Assembly: GCF_000808015.1 (NCBI RefSeq)
Contig: NZ_JWHR01000031.1
Location: forward strand, 1 to 61,496
Direction of reading: 5' to 3'
From: Terrisporobacter othiniensis
GTDB taxonomy: Bacteria > Bacillota > Clostridia > Peptostreptococcales > Peptostreptococcaceae
Length of the DNA: 61,496 nucleotides
In this document: positions 45,929 to 54,721 of the stretch, piece by piece
Layout: each line of letters begins with the position of its first letter
Position numbering within the stretch: the stretch's first letter is position 1
Made by a program: the position numbers and the translations under genes
The notes under the pieces: generated by a model
Databases searched by the model: none
What the model was told of the DNA's origin: nothing
What the model saw: the letters and a program-made list of their open reading frames with translations, nothing else

Positions 45929-46999
45929 ATGGATAATAGAGTAGAAAAAATAAGAGATTTAATTAAAGAAAGAGATGTTGACGCTCTCATAATAAAGGGA
46001 AAAAATAACAAACGATATATAGGCGCATTAACAGGAAGCGGTGTTTATGTACTTATTACAAAAGAAAAAAAATATCAAATTCTAGATGGTAGGTATACTG
46101 ACGAGGCAGATAAAAAAACATCTGGATTTATAAAAAGGGTTGTATCTCAGGGATCTTATATACCCAATATAATTGAATTATTAGAAGAACTGAATATAAA
46201 AAACATAGCAATAGAAAGCCAAGCCATGAGTATACAAGAGTATATATCGCTAGAAAAGGCAGGTTTTGATATTAGTTTAATAACTAATGAATTAGGTAAA
46301 GTAAGAGCTGTAAAATCTAAAGAGGAAATAGAGCTTATAAAAAAAGCTTGCGAAATCACAGATGAAGTCTTTAGCCAAGTTATATCTGAAATAAAAGAAG
46401 GTATGACTGAGCTAGAGGTTTCAGCTCTGCTTCAATATTATGCACTTAAAAAAGGTGCAAGTGGAATGGCATTTGAGCCAATAATAGCATCTGGTGCAAG
46501 AGGGGCAATGCCTCACGGAAGACCTACAAATAAAAAATTAAAGAAAAATGAAGCAATAACAATAGATTTTGGGGTAGTTTATCAAGGGTATCAATCTGAT
46601 ATGACTCGAACAATATCTATAGGTGAACCACCTAAAATCATTAGAGAAATATATGATATAGTTCTAAAAGCACAACTATCGTCAATAGAGTCCATAAAAG
46701 AAGGTGTGAAAGCTAGCGATGTTGATAAAGTTGCTAGACAAATTATACAAGATCATGGATTTGGGGACTATTTTAATCACGGACTAGGTCATGGAATGGG
46801 TCTTGGTGATGGAGAAGTACCAACACTAAACAAAAGAAGTGATGATATTTTAGCAGAAGGCATGGTAATGTCTTGTGAGCCAGGGATTTATATTCCAGAT
46901 GTAGGAGGAGTTAGAATAGAAGACGATATTGTTATAATAGATGGAAAGGGTGTTTCACTTAATAAGACATCTAAGGACTTTATAATATTAGGAGAGTAA
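45929..46999 (+). CDS. M24-family Xaa-Pro peptidase-like protein (YpdF-like)
   Basis: A 356-residue creatinase/prolidase-fold protein. The five metal ligands are present: D213 and D224 (TIDFGVVYQGYQSDMTR), H288 (GLGHGMG), E317 (SCEPGIY) and E331 (VRIEDD); H196 in MPHGRP is also kept. However the second histidine of the usual GHGxGLxxHE motif is replaced: the sequence reads GHGMGLGDGE with G295. It follows IIC by 6 bases with no separate ribosome site, so it is coupled. The M42-M24-PTS combination parallels the E. coli ypd/fry locus. Confidence 0.9.
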   Translation: MDNRVEKIRDLIKERDVDALIIKGKNNKRYIGALTGSGVYVLITKEKKYQILDGRYTDEADKKTSGFIKRVVSQGSYIPNIIELLEELNIKNIAIESQAMSIQEYISLEKAGFDISLITNELGKVRAVKSKEEIELIKKACEITDEVFSQVISEIKEGMTELEVSALLQYYALKKGASGMAFEPIIASGARGAMPHGRPTNKKLKKNEAITIDFGVVYQGYQSDMTRTISIGEPPKIIREIYDIVLKAQLSSIESIKEGVKASDVDKVARQIIQDHGFGDYFNHGLGHGMGLGDGEVPTLNKRSDDILAEGMVMSCEPGIYIPDVGGVRIEDDIVIIDGKGVSLNKTSKDFIILGE

Positions 47000-47003
47000 A
47001 GCT

Positions 47004-48191
47004 ATGAAATATAATTTTGACAAAGTACTAAATCGTAAAGAAGGTAATTGTAGAAAATGGAGCAATACTGTAATCAAAGAAAAGTTTGGATTAGATGAAA
47101 ATGCAATTCCTATGGATTTAGCTGATATTGATTTTGAATGTGCTCCAGCTATAAAAGAAGCAATAACAAAAAGAGCATCTGTAGGAGATTATAGCTACAC
47201 TTTTATAGGAGATGACTTCTATGAAGCAGTTATAAACTGGAATAAAAGAAGATTTGATGTTCATATAGAAAAAGAATGGATAAAGTTAACTTTTGGTACG
47301 GTTTCAACTCTTCACTATATAGTCCAAGCGTATACTAAAGAAGGGGAAGGTGTATTAATAAACACACCTGCTTATGATCCATTTGCAGAAGCTGTAGTAA
47401 ATAATAATAGAAAGTTATGCTGTAGCCCATTAAAACTAGAAAATAATAGATATTATCTTGATTTTGAAGATATGGAAAATCAAATGAAGTCTGGTAATAT
47501 AAAAGTATTTATATTCTGTAGTCCACAAAACCCATCAGGACGTATATGGACAAAAGAAGAATTATATCAAGTGTCAGAATTATGCTTGAAGTATAATGTA
47601 CTTTTAGTAAGTGATGAAATACATAGAGATGTAGTATTTAAAGGTAAAACATTTGTATCTTTATGGAATGCTCATCCAGAAATTTATAAAAATAGTATAT
47701 TATGTGTATCTCCTAACAAAGGGTTTAACTTAGGTGGATTAAAAACATCTTATGTAGTAATAAGAGATGCTAAAGTTAGAGAAACTTTATTAGAAAGATT
47801 AAAAAGTAACTCTATAACTTCTCCAAATGTATTTGCAGTTCCAGCAATTATTGCAGCATACAATGAAAGTGAAGAATGGTTAGATGAGATGACTAGCTAT
47901 GTAGAAAGCAACTTTGAAACAGTTTATGATTTCTTTGAAAAATACATGCCAAAGGCAAAAGTTATGAAGTCAGATTCTTCTTTCTTAGCATGGATAGACG
48001 TAAGAGAAGTGTTTAAGGACGAAGAAGAATCTAAAGAATTTTTCAAAAATGCAAACTTAACTATGGTAGTTGGAAGTTACTTTGTAAAAGATGGAGAAGG
48101 ATTTATTCGTCTTAATATAGGATGTCCTAAAGAAACATTAAATGAAGCTCTAAGTAGAATTAAAAAAACTTATGAAAGCATGTATTGTTAA
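47004..48191 (+). CDS. MalY/PatB-type PLP C-S lyase
   Basis: A 395-residue fold-type I PLP enzyme of the MalY/PatB cystathionine beta-lyase class, which splits C-S bonds of cystathionine and S-conjugated cysteines to pyruvate, ammonia and a thiol. The PLP lysine is K239 (SPNKGFNLGGLKTS); D204 (SDEIHRD) and N176 (SPQNPSGR) are the other cofactor contacts. It is the last gene of the PTS operon, 4 bases after the M24 gene and before a strong terminator. In E. coli MalY also moderates a sugar regulator, so either catalysis or regulation is possible. Confidence 0.92.
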   Translation: MKYNFDKVLNRKEGNCRKWSNTVIKEKFGLDENAIPMDLADIDFECAPAIKEAITKRASVGDYSYTFIGDDFYEAVINWNKRRFDVHIEKEWIKLTFGTVSTLHYIVQAYTKEGEGVLINTPAYDPFAEAVVNNNRKLCCSPLKLENNRYYLDFEDMENQMKSGNIKVFIFCSPQNPSGRIWTKEELYQVSELCLKYNVLLVSDEIHRDVVFKGKTFVSLWNAHPEIYKNSILCVSPNKGFNLGGLKTSYVVIRDAKVRETLLERLKSNSITSPNVFAVPAIIAAYNESEEWLDEMTSYVESNFETVYDFFEKYMPKAKVMKSDSSFLAWIDVREVFKDEEESKEFFKNANLTMVVGSYFVKDGEGFIRLNIGCPKETLNEALSRIKKTYESMYC

Positions 48192-48256
48192 TAATTTAGG
48201 ATAGTAAGTTATAATGTGAGATGACTTACAAAAATATTTTAAATGTGAATTTTATA

Positions 48257-48310
48257 GAAGTGTATTTAAAAATAAGTTAAAAGATATTTTTAAATACACT
48301 TCTCTTTTTA
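48257..48310 (+). terminator. Terminator of the PTS operon
   Basis: Nineteen-base arms starting AGAAGTGTATTT (48257) and ending AAATACACTTCT (48303), then CTTTTTA. Confidence 0.88.
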
Positions 48311-48412
48311 TTTATAATTACTAAATGCGTAATATAAATCTACATATGCTAGCATAGTTCACGCTAAAACGAATGATAGATAAAAAACTACCATAAAATT
48401 ACAATAAAACTA

Positions 48413-48441
48413 TTGAAAAGTTATAAATTCTCTGATATATT
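48413..48441 (+). promoter_or_regulatory. Promoter of the guanine deaminase gene
   Basis: TTGAAA (48413-48418), 17-base spacer, TATATT (48436-48441); the start site should fall at the first base of the palindrome at 48447. Confidence 0.6.
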
Positions 48442-48446
48442 TATAA

Positions 48447-48468
48447 ATAGGTAATACGTATTACCTAT
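48447..48468 (+). promoter_or_regulatory. 22-bp perfect palindrome at the purine promoter
   Basis: ATAGGTAATAC followed directly by its exact reverse complement. It lies at the predicted +1, so a repressor operator is the natural reading. No candidate regulator gene is adjacent. Confidence 0.65.
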
Positions 48469-48499
48469 AAAAATTAAAATCACAACGGGGGAATTTATA

Positions 48500-48982
48500 A
48501 TGGAATATAAAAATCACGAATTTTATTTAAGAAGAGCAATAGAAGTATCAAAAATGGCAAGAGAAGGTGGAAATACACCTTTTGGAGCATTATTAGTAGA
48601 TGCGGATGGAAATATATTAATGGAACAAGAAAATGTTGAAATAACAGAACATAGATGTACAGGTCATGCAGAGGCAGCACTTGCAGAAAGAGCATCAAAA
48701 GAATATAGCAAAGAATTCTTATGGACTTGTACTTTATACACTACAGCAGAGCCATGTGCAATGTGTGCTGGAGCAATATATTGGGCAAACATAGGTAGAG
48801 TAGTATATGGAATGACAGAAAGAAGATTATTAGAACTTACAGGAAGTCACGATCAAAACCCAACTTTTGACTTACCATGTAGAGACGTATTTTCTAAAGG
48901 ACAAAAAGATATAGTAGTAGTTGGACCAATAGCAGCAGTTGAAGAAGAAGCAGCAAAAGTACATGAGGGGTATTGGGATTAA
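48500..48982 (+). CDS. Guanine deaminase-like zinc deaminase
   Basis: A 160-residue cytidine/deoxycytidylate deaminase-superfamily enzyme. Zinc ligands H56 (GHAEAA, with catalytic E58) and C86/C89 (EPCAMC) are intact. Overall length and the PFGALLVDADG to GYWD end fit the GuaD type better than TadA. The gene lies ahead of a purine permease, consistent with deamination of guanine to xanthine after uptake. GGGGGAAT precedes ATG. TadA-like or other nucleobase specificity cannot be fully excluded. Confidence 0.82.
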   Translation: MEYKNHEFYLRRAIEVSKMAREGGNTPFGALLVDADGNILMEQENVEITEHRCTGHAEAALAERASKEYSKEFLWTCTLYTTAEPCAMCAGAIYWANIGRVVYGMTERRLLELTGSHDQNPTFDLPCRDVFSKGQKDIVVVGPIAAVEEEAAKVHEGYWD

Positions 48983-49025
48983 TAATTAATAAATATTGAT
49001 AAAAAGAGAAAATAGGGGGAAATGT

Positions 49026-50351
49026 ATGTCAGTCATTAGTTGTAGTTATAAAGATGTATTTGAAGAAAAAGCATCTAGAGGGAAATTGTTAATATTAGCA
49101 TTTCAGCATGTTCTTACCATGTGCCCTGCATCCATAGCAGTGCCACTAATATTAGGAAGCGCATTAAATTTAGATAATAAAACAGTAGCATTTTTAGTAT
49201 CAGCAAATCTTTTTACAAGTGGAATATCAGTATTAATTCAAACATTTGGATTTGCTAATATAGGTTCTAAACTACCACTGGTAATGGGGGCATCATTTGC
49301 TCCTCTTGGAGTTATGATATCAATCGGTGGACAATATGGCTTAAATACTTTATTTGGGGCAATAATAGGTTCTGGAATATTAATTTTTGTAATATCTTTC
49401 TTTATGGAAAAGATATTAGTATTCTTCCCAAATGTGGTTGTAGGCTCATTTGTAACTCTAATAGGTATAAGTTTAATACCAGTGGCATTTAAAGACTTGG
49501 CTGGTGGAGAAGGTGCAGCTAATTTTGGAGCTGTTGAAAATATTATGCTTGGTGGACTTGTATTAATTATTATAATAGGTTTAAATCAATATGGAAAAGG
49601 TCTTGTAAGGTCATTATCTTTATTAATCGGAATAATAATAGGTACTATAATAGCATTTGCATTAGGTATGGTTGATTTAACACCAGTGGCACAGGCAAGT
49701 TGGTTTGAAATAATAAACCCTGCTAAATTTGGAGCTCCAAAATTTAGAATAGATGCAATACTTATGATGACAATCTTTTGCGTAATAAATTTAATTCAGT
49801 GTATAGGTGTATTTTCTGTATTAGATGAAGTATGCCAAACTAATACTGATTCAAGCACTAAGATAAAAGGTTTAAGAGGAGTAGCAATGGGGCAAATTTT
49901 TGCTGGACTATTCTGTTCAGTTCCATCTACAATGTTTAACGAAAACGTAGGTCTTATAGAATTGACTAATGTAAAAAGTAGAAATGTAATAAAAATGGCA
50001 GGATTATTTTTAATAATAATTGGATTTTTCCCTAAAGTAGCTGCATTAATAACTATAGTACCAAAACCTGTAATGGGTGGAGCTACAATATCTTTATTTG
50101 GAATAATATTAACGGCAGGAATATCCATATTATCTAAGGTAGATTTCTCTACAGGTGGAAACTTTACAATAGTTGGTATAAGTTTGGCTGTGGGAGTAGG
50201 AGTTACTGTAGTACCTAATATATTTGATGCATTTCCTAGCTTATTGTCAATGCTTTTAAGTAACGGTTTATTTATGGTTAGTATTACAGCTATAATTTTA
50301 AATATAGTATTTAATTTTAAAGATATAAAGAAATCATTGGTGGCAAATTAG
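49026..50351 (+). CDS. NCS2-family purine permease
   Basis: A 441-residue nucleobase:cation symporter-2 (xanthine/uracil permease) with 12-14 membrane segments. Typical are FQHVLTMCPASIAVPLILG at the N terminus, the PLVMGASFAPLGVM stretch and the substrate-site region around LFCSVPSTMFNENVGLIELT. ATG 49026 is preceded by GGGGGA; the TTG/ATG codons upstream are not used. With the deaminase it forms a purine-salvage pair. Guanine or xanthine is the likely cargo. Confidence 0.92.
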   Translation: MSVISCSYKDVFEEKASRGKLLILAFQHVLTMCPASIAVPLILGSALNLDNKTVAFLVSANLFTSGISVLIQTFGFANIGSKLPLVMGASFAPLGVMISIGGQYGLNTLFGAIIGSGILIFVISFFMEKILVFFPNVVVGSFVTLIGISLIPVAFKDLAGGEGAANFGAVENIMLGGLVLIIIIGLNQYGKGLVRSLSLLIGIIIGTIIAFALGMVDLTPVAQASWFEIINPAKFGAPKFRIDAILMMTIFCVINLIQCIGVFSVLDEVCQTNTDSSTKIKGLRGVAMGQIFAGLFCSVPSTMFNENVGLIELTNVKSRNVIKMAGLFLIIIGFFPKVAALITIVPKPVMGGATISLFGIILTAGISILSKVDFSTGGNFTIVGISLAVGVGVTVVPNIFDAFPSLLSMLLSNGLFMVSITAIILNIVFNFKDIKKSLVAN

Positions 50352-50372
50352 AAATTTTAATAAATTAAGAAA

Positions 50373-50404
50373 GAACTGCATCCTTACTTTGGGTGCAGTT
50401 TTTT
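50373..50404 (+). terminator. Terminator after the purine permease
   Basis: AACTGCA.CC pairs with GG.TGCAGTT, then TTTT. Confidence 0.82.
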
Positions 50405-50501
50405 GCTAATTTAGTTGCGCATATTTCATTTTAAATATATAGTAGAAGCATTAAAGATAGTGATCAAGTTTTGATATATAGAAAGTAAGGGGGAGCATTA
50501 C

Positions 50502-51659
50502 ATGCTTACAGTATTATTAGTAATTATTTATATTGCATTTATTAGTTTAGGATTACCAGATGCGATACTAGGTTCTGCTTGGACTATGATTTATGAAGAT
50601 TTAAATGTACCAATATCTTATGCAGGTTTGGTGACTATGATTATTACTGGAGGGACAATTATTTCAAGTTTCTTTAGTGGTAAGATGATAAAAAAATTTG
50701 GCACAGGGAAGGTAACAACTTTTAGTGTATTTTTAACTGCTATGGGATTACTCGGTGTATATTTTGCACCAAGTTTTATTTGGATATGTTTACTTGCCGT
50801 TCCTTTAGGTTTAGGAGCAGGAGCTGTAGATTCTGCATTGAACAACTTTGTAGCAAATCACTATGAAGCAAAACATATGAACTGGCTTCATTGTTTTTGG
50901 GGAATAGGGGCTACTTCTGGTCCATTTATTATGTCTTTTTATTTATTAAAAGAAAATGGATGGAGAAGTGGTTATGCGACTATTGGTATTATTCAATCTA
51001 TATTAGTTGTATGTCTTCTTTTATCTTTACCATTATGGAGAAAGTTTGAGGATTCCAAGGAAGAAGAAAAGAAGGGCAGTACTTCCATAAATGTGAAGAC
51101 TTTGTTGAAGTTACCTGGAGCCAAGCCAACATTAATAGCATTTTTATGTTACTGTGGCATAGAGTTAACAACAGGCTTATGGGCAAGTTCCTTTTTAGTA
51201 TTTAACAGTGGACTATCAGCAGGATTAGCAGCCAAATGGGTGTCACTTTATTATTTGGGAATTACAGTAGGAAGATTTTTAGCAGGTTTCTTATCAATGA
51301 AGTTAAACAATAAGCAAATGATTAGAGTAGGGCAGTTGATTTGTTTATTGGGAGCAGTATTACTAATGATACCTTTTTCAAACAATTTTAAATTAGTAGG
51401 ATTAATATTAATTGGATTGGGATGCGCTCCGATTTATCCAGCCATGTTACATGAAACTCCAAATAAATTTGGTAAAGATTTATCACAAGAGATTATGGGA
51501 ATACAAATGGCTACAGCTTATGTGGGAAGTACAATTGTACCACCACTATTTGGTATGTTATCAAAGTTTAGTGGGTTTGGAATTTTACCTGGATTTTTGT
51601 TGATTTTTATAGTAGTAATGTTATTGTCTACTGAAAGAGCTAATAAGATATGTAAATAA
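50502..51659 (+). CDS. Major facilitator superfamily transporter
   Basis: A 385-residue MFS permease with 12 predicted helices. MFS loop motifs are visible: SGKMIKKFGTGKV (loop 2-3) and LGAGAVDSALNNFVANH in helix 4-5, of the FucP/sugar-porter-like group. No drug-efflux antiporter motif C is obvious. GGGGGAGC precedes ATG. It stands alone with its own terminator-like inverted repeat downstream (51680-51740). Cargo unknown; proximity to purine and PTS genes is not strong evidence. Confidence 0.85.
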   Translation: MLTVLLVIIYIAFISLGLPDAILGSAWTMIYEDLNVPISYAGLVTMIITGGTIISSFFSGKMIKKFGTGKVTTFSVFLTAMGLLGVYFAPSFIWICLLAVPLGLGAGAVDSALNNFVANHYEAKHMNWLHCFWGIGATSGPFIMSFYLLKENGWRSGYATIGIIQSILVVCLLLSLPLWRKFEDSKEEEKKGSTSINVKTLLKLPGAKPTLIAFLCYCGIELTTGLWASSFLVFNSGLSAGLAAKWVSLYYLGITVGRFLAGFLSMKLNNKQMIRVGQLICLLGAVLLMIPFSNNFKLVGLILIGLGCAPIYPAMLHETPNKFGKDLSQEIMGIQMATAYVGSTIVPPLFGMLSKFSGFGILPGFLLIFIVVMLLSTERANKICK

Positions 51660-51797
51660 AATAACCTAAACATAAAAAAGATAGTTTTTGAGCAAGATCG
51701 TTACCTAATTTTACAATTGACACTCAAAAAGAGTATCTTATTATTAATATGGATAGAATAATTTTATAATAAGACTAGATTAAGTGAGTGAGCATAA

Positions 51798-52598
51798 ATG
51801 AGTAAAAACAAAAAGATATTATTTTGCATTTTTATAGGATTAATTTTATTAATATTTTGGGTTCAAAAAACTGATTCAGATAATATTATTGAAAAAGAAA
51901 TAGGCATATATAACAGACCCTTTAAAGAAAATGTTGTTTTTTATCCTCAACATCAAGATGATGAGGTACTGTGGGGAGGAAGCGCTTTAAGAAGAGCTAT
52001 AAATATACTAGGAGCTGATCATGTATTTGTGGTATTAGTTTCAGATGGAAGTGGAGTTAATGTTTTTAAAGATAAAACTTATGAAAATACAAGTAGAGAA
52101 GAAAAAGAGAAACTTAGAAATAAAGAGTTCTATGCAGCCCTCTATGATTTGGGCATTAAAAAAGAAAATATTTTAATACTTGCAGATATGGACAATAAAA
52201 GAGGAAGTCATTTTGAGCTTATGAGAGAAGTTGCACTGAATTTTGAGCAAAAGTACAAAAGTGTGACTCATATAGCTCACACATACAAATATGATGATCA
52301 TATCATGCATAGAAAAAATGGAAAAGTAATTTATAACTTATATAAAGCAGGAAAAATAAAAGACGTAATGTTTTATCTAAAACCTAAGTATGTAAAAAAA
52401 CTTCCAGCAGATAAAAGAGTCATATATAAGACAACAGATTATGAAGACTATGACGCTATTGTCAATGCTTGTAATGAATACAGGGTTATTAATAAAGGAA
52501 ATGATAGAAGGGGAATTGGCTACATTTCTGCACATAGTCATTTTGACCAATTACTCAGTGATCCTGAATTAACTTCAGTTTTGCACTTGCCATATTAA
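51798..52598 (+). CDS. Membrane-anchored PIG-L-family deacetylase
   Basis: A 266-residue zinc-dependent LmbE/PIG-L N-acetyl hydrolase. An N-terminal helix (about 7-22) anchors it, so the catalytic domain lies outside the membrane. The metal motif is PQHQDDE (H52, D55, with D54 as base) in place of the common PHPDDE, and a second histidine pair appears in DDHIMHRKNG near 175. Extracytoplasmic members deacetylate surface glycans or GlcNAc-containing lipids, which suggests a cell-wall role. Single gene with a terminator. Confidence 0.88.
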   Translation: MSKNKKILFCIFIGLILLIFWVQKTDSDNIIEKEIGIYNRPFKENVVFYPQHQDDEVLWGGSALRRAINILGADHVFVVLVSDGSGVNVFKDKTYENTSREEKEKLRNKEFYAALYDLGIKKENILILADMDNKRGSHFELMREVALNFEQKYKSVTHIAHTYKYDDHIMHRKNGKVIYNLYKAGKIKDVMFYLKPKYVKKLPADKRVIYKTTDYEDYDAIVNACNEYRVINKGNDRRGIGYISAHSHFDQLLSDPELTSVLHLPY

Positions 52599-52612
52599 AT
52601 ATAATTAAATGC

Positions 52613-52650
52613 AAAAAGAGAGCTAGTTTCTTAAAATAGCTCTCTTTTTA
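52613..52650. terminator. Terminator between the deacetylase and a small minus-strand gene
   Basis: AAAAAGAGAGCTA pairs with TAGCTCTCTTTTT around a short loop. Confidence 0.88.
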
Positions 52651-52674
52651 TGTTGAAAATATTTAAACTTTTAA

Positions 52675-52836
52675 TTAATATAACTTATCCTCTTCTACTT
52701 CAATTAAACCTTTTGAAGCTAAAAAATCTTCCTGTAAATCTAAAATCATTTCTATATCATCTTTAGATATATTACCTGCACATCTATTATAAATAAAATC
52801 TATCATCTCTTCTATTGAAACTGTTATATCTTCCAT
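52675..52836 (-). CDS. Small acidic protein, 53 residues
   Basis: ATG at 52834-52836 follows a strong AGGAGG site. The product (opening MEDITVSIEEMIDFIYNRC) is acidic and almost wholly helical, with one cysteine. I do not recognise the family. Size and charge resemble small regulatory or adaptor proteins, but nothing in the context supports a function. Confidence 0.6.
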   Translation of the reverse strand: MEDITVSIEEMIDFIYNRCAGNISKDDIEMILDLQEDFLASKGLIEVEEDKLY

Positions 52837-52884
52837 AATGTCCTCCTAAATTTAAAACACAAATACTATAATACAACAGAATAT

Positions 52885-53100
52885 ATGAAATTAAAAGAGG
52901 TAGAATTTGCGAAGTTTTTTTGCAGATACAAATTTGAAACTAAAACTTTGGAGGATCATGTGAGAATAACCACAAGAATTAGTGAAAAAAATGATGATGT
53001 CTCTTGTTTATTATATATAAGCAATAATGCAGCTAAGGATTGCATAAAAGAATTAGAAAATGTAAAAAAATTACAAGAAAGTAATATGGAGAAAAAATAA
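52885..53100 (+). CDS. Possible small protein, 71 residues
   Basis: A 71-codon frame with good codon character (KLKEVEFAKFFCRYKF opening and a lysine/glutamate-rich end), but no ribosome site; a TATAAT at 52869-52874 lies only 11 bases before the ATG, so a leaderless mRNA would be needed. It may equally be a remnant. Family unknown. Confidence 0.35.
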   Translation: MKLKEVEFAKFFCRYKFETKTLEDHVRITTRISEKNDDVSCLLYISNNAAKDCIKELENVKKLQESNMEKK

Positions 53101-53183
53101 AATGACAATTATTATATGAAGTTAATACAAAAAGTATTATAAAATACGAGTACTGGAATAGTAGAACTAGCCATTTTATAATA

Positions 53184-53223
53184 AAAACCTTAAGATTTAT
53201 ATTTCAAATCTTAAGGTTTTTTA
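53184..53223. terminator. Bidirectional terminator downstream of MATE-1
   Basis: AAAACCTTAAGATTT pairs with AAATCTTAAGGTTTT, with T-runs on both strands. Confidence 0.88.
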
Positions 53224-53228
53224 CATAC

Positions 53229-54572
53229 TTATGCATTTGCTAAAGTTAATGTACCAAATATATTTCTACCATTTCTAAAATAGAAGAAAATAGAGAAAAA
53301 TACAGTAAGAAGTTCAGCTATTGGAACTGCCAGCCATATTCCAGCAACTCCTATAAAATTAGGTAGTATTACAATAGCAGCAGTGACAAATATTAAAGAA
53401 CGAAGTACTGAAATAAGAGCAGAAATACTTCCGTTACCAATAGATGTAAAGTAACCTGACATAAAAACATTAACTCCTATTATTAAAAATCCAAAGGCAA
53501 ATAACTTTATACCTTCAGTTGCAATATTATAAACCTCCATATCTGTTGTAAACATTCCTATTATATACTTTCCAACAAATATGGAAAATACAAATATTAA
53601 AACTGAACTTGCACCAATAGTTAGGAAACTATGTCTTAAGCTTTCTTTTATTTTTTCAATATTTTTTGCACCAAAGTTAAAACTAATCATAGGTGATATT
53701 CCAACGGTTACTCCAAAATAAACAGCAATAAAGAAGTAGTACATATATATTATTATGGACATGGCTGCCACACCATTTTCACCGTGGAAAGCTAATATAC
53801 TTTTGTTAAATAAGAAAGTCGTTATACCAGTTGATAATTCAGTAAACATTTCAGAACTACCATTGTAGCAAGAGTTATAAAATGCTTTCATATCAACTTT
53901 TGGTTTTGTGAATTTCAAGTTTGATTTACTACTTAAAAAATATAATAAACCTATGATTGCTGATATAGTTATGGATAAAAATGTTCCAAGGCCTGCACCT
54001 AAAATTCCTAATTTGAAAATGACTATAAACATAAAGTCTAAGATTAAATTTAAAACTAATCCAAGTGTGGACATTATAAGAGCTACTTTTGGACTTCCAT
54101 CTACTCTAGCATAATACTCAAAATATAATTTAAACATCATTGGTATTGTCATTAAAACAGTTAAGAAACCATAAGGAATGGCATAAGGCAATAATTGCTC
54201 AGTTGCTCCAAGCCCTACTAACATGGGTTTTAAAAATAATACAAATACTACTGTTAATAAAAGTGAAATTATTAATAGCATTAATGTTATAAATGAAAAT
54301 AGTTTATTTGCACCATCCTCATTCTTTTCTCCCAGTTTAATTCCAACCAAAGCACCTGAACCAGTGGCCAGCATTACAGAAACACCAAAAACTACACAAG
54401 TTATAGGTATAACTATATTGATAGAAGCGAGGGCATTTGAATTTACAAATCTTGATACGAAGAAACCATCTATAGTTGTATAAAATGATAAAAATATCAT
54501 AGTTGCTATTGATGGAGCAACGAATTTTAGAAATTGTAAGTAGTTTTGTTTTTTAGAAAATAATTCTTCCAT
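53229..54572 (-). CDS. MATE-family efflux pump 1 (MepA-like)
   Basis: A 447-residue MATE transporter with 12 helices. It is a paralogue of the protein at 55600: both start MEELFSKKQNYxQF and keep TIDGFFVSRFVNSNALASINIV throughout. I take the ATG at 54570-54572, eight bases after AAGGA, for which the paralogue has the equivalent start. The gene diverges from merR, and its promoter has the 19-base spacer with an internal palindrome typical of MerR activation. Likely an inducible exporter of lipophilic cations. Confidence 0.92.
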   Translation of the reverse strand: MEELFSKKQNYLQFLKFVAPSIATMIFLSFYTTIDGFFVSRFVNSNALASINIVIPITCVVFGVSVMLATGSGALVGIKLGEKNEDGANKLFSFITLMLLIISLLLTVVFVLFLKPMLVGLGATEQLLPYAIPYGFLTVLMTIPMMFKLYFEYYARVDGSPKVALIMSTLGLVLNLILDFMFIVIFKLGILGAGLGTFLSITISAIIGLLYFLSSKSNLKFTKPKVDMKAFYNSCYNGSSEMFTELSTGITTFLFNKSILAFHGENGVAAMSIIIYMYYFFIAVYFGVTVGISPMISFNFGAKNIEKIKESLRHSFLTIGASSVLIFVFSIFVGKYIIGMFTTDMEVYNIATEGIKLFAFGFLIIGVNVFMSGYFTSIGNGSISALISVLRSLIFVTAAIVILPNFIGVAGIWLAVPIAELLTVFFSIFFYFRNGRNIFGTLTLANA

Positions 54573-54616
54573 TGTCATCATCCTTTCCATATAAATTTAT
54601 AAGTAATTGTTCTTAG

Positions 54617-54645
54617 TTGACAATAACAATCTTAAAGGATATAGT
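54617..54645 (+). promoter_or_regulatory. Promoter of merR
   Basis: TTGACA (54617-54622), normal 17-base spacer, TATAGT (54640-54645). Its -10 lies within the pump operator, so MerR binding should repress its own gene. Confidence 0.65.
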
Positions 54646-54659
54646 AACTATATTGTCAA
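54629..54659 (-). promoter_or_regulatory. MerR-type promoter/operator of MATE-1
   Basis: Minus strand: TTGACA (54654-54659), 19-base spacer, TAAGAT (54629-54634). The spacer contains the dyad ATATAGT-A-ACTATAT (54639-54653). Overlong spacer plus central dyad is the classic arrangement for MerR activation by DNA distortion. Confidence 0.85.
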
Positions 54660-54721
54660 TGATAAATTTGAAAAAAATTATTATATTATTAATGATAAAT
54701 TTTAAGGAGGGGGTATTTTTT

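Noticed and set aside
48311..48499. Purine riboswitch before the guanine deaminase gene
   Set aside because: The conserved loops and stems of the purine aptamer are not present; a promoter and palindrome explain the region.
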